Below are positions 63,789 through 64,000 of a stretch of 64,000 nt of DNA, in pieces; positions within the stretch are counted from its first letter, which is position 1; each line of letters opens with the position of its first letter. The notes under the pieces were generated by a model. That model worked only from the letters and a program-made list of their open reading frames with translations. It was not told the DNA's origin and did no database searches. The translations under genes and the position numbers were made by a program. The stretch comes from Hyaloraphidium curvatum (Eukaryota > Monoblepharomycota > Hyaloraphidiomycetes > Hyaloraphidiales > Hyaloraphidiaceae), in assembly GCA_025558095.1 (NCBI GenBank), contig JAIVFI010000004.1, forward strand, positions 1 through 64,000, written 5' to 3'.

Positions 63789-64000
63789 CTAGACTTGCTT
63801 CTTCACGCTTCCTCCGACCGCCGCGGAGGCGAACGCCTTCCTGCTCTCCTCCCCCGACGCCAGCCTCTCCCTGACCTCGGCCTCCCTGGCCTCGTCCTCC
63901 GCGACGAACCTGTCGTCGAACGTCGTCGCGAGCTCCTTCAGCCCCCTGATCGCCCCCACCGACCTCGCCCTGCCGTCCTCGTCCCTCGCATACTTCAGCA
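63789..64000 (-). CDS. C-terminal part of a gene cut by the window edge
   Basis: The minus strand encodes KYARDEDGRARSVGAIRGLK, then ATTFDDRFVAEDEAREAEVR and a Lys/Gln/Val end, with the stop at 63789-63791. Codon bias is strongly G/C at third positions, as in real genes here. The charged, helical sequence is not recognised. The start lies beyond the window. Confidence 0.6.
   Translation of the reverse strand, partial: LKYARDEDGRARSVGAIRGLKELATTFDDRFVAEDEAREAEVRERLASGEESRKAFASAAVGGSVKKQV

Noticed and set aside
1-64000. tRNA, rRNA, riboswitch and CRISPR searches by eye
   Set aside because: No tRNA T-loop plus acceptor pairing, rRNA-like conserved block or spacer-repeat array was found. A covariance-model scan would be needed to exclude small RNAs.

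Overview
The window looks like a piece of a GC-rich fungal chromosome. The reasons are short spliceosomal introns in most genes, Zn2Cys6 transcription factors, a HAM1-like protein, fasciclin and GPI-type secreted proteins, and fungal-type amidase and MAPEG enzymes. Several trypsin-type (S1A) proteases, MYND or CxxC proteins and F-box-like proteins appear beside them. I cannot fix the lineage from sequence alone; an early-diverging (chytrid-like) fungus is a guess. Gene models below were spliced by hand by joining frames at GT..AG sites where family motifs continue, and reading-frame arithmetic was checked for most of them. The dominant donor is GTGGGT/GTGAGT-like. The acceptor is usually CAG, but AAG is clearly used as well.

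Layout. 0-9.2 kb: an Old Yellow Enzyme, a flavin monooxygenase-like gene with a one-base frameshift, a large HAM1-like gene, and a frameshifted MYND gene, all on the minus strand. 9.5-13.9 kb: secreted proteins, namely Tyr/Thr-rich copy A, a Cys-rich protein with a broken signal peptide, and a two-domain fasciclin protein. 14.3-19.8 kb: a class-I glutamine amidotransferase-like protein, a histidine-phosphatase-like protein, a small membrane protein, a trypsin pseudogene and a GPI-type protein. 20.6-29.7 kb: a housekeeping block with SAR1, an F-box-like protein, a membrane protein, the mitochondrial phosphate carrier, an amidase and an HSL-type hydrolase.

29.8-41 kb: Tyr/Thr-rich copy B, a disrupted MYND gene, an orphan copy of the Tyr/Thr-family 5' region, an MCT-like transporter, a Val/Thr-repeat secreted protein, an F-box-like protein, a MAPEG protein and a Zn2Cys6 regulator. 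41-51.6 kb: two trypsin-like proteases, a cupin, two beta-lactamase-fold serine hydrolases plus a relic of one, a WW-domain protein carrying 21-residue tandem repeats, and a GPI-type Cys-rich protein. 51.8-57.7 kb: an F-box-like protein, Tyr/Thr-rich copy C, and a transcription factor with two zinc clusters. 57.8-64 kb: a Frag1/DRAM/Sfk1-like protein, a membrane protein built of three GS-containing repeats, a 5'-truncated retroelement with an intact reverse-transcriptase reading frame, a CxxC-module protein, and a partial gene at the edge.

The window mixes stable single-copy housekeeping genes with fast-turning accessory families. The accessory families (Tyr/Thr secreted proteins, trypsins, serine hydrolases, MYND/CxxC) show recent duplication, relics and frame breaks. 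No rRNA, tRNA, CRISPR or operon structure was recognised.
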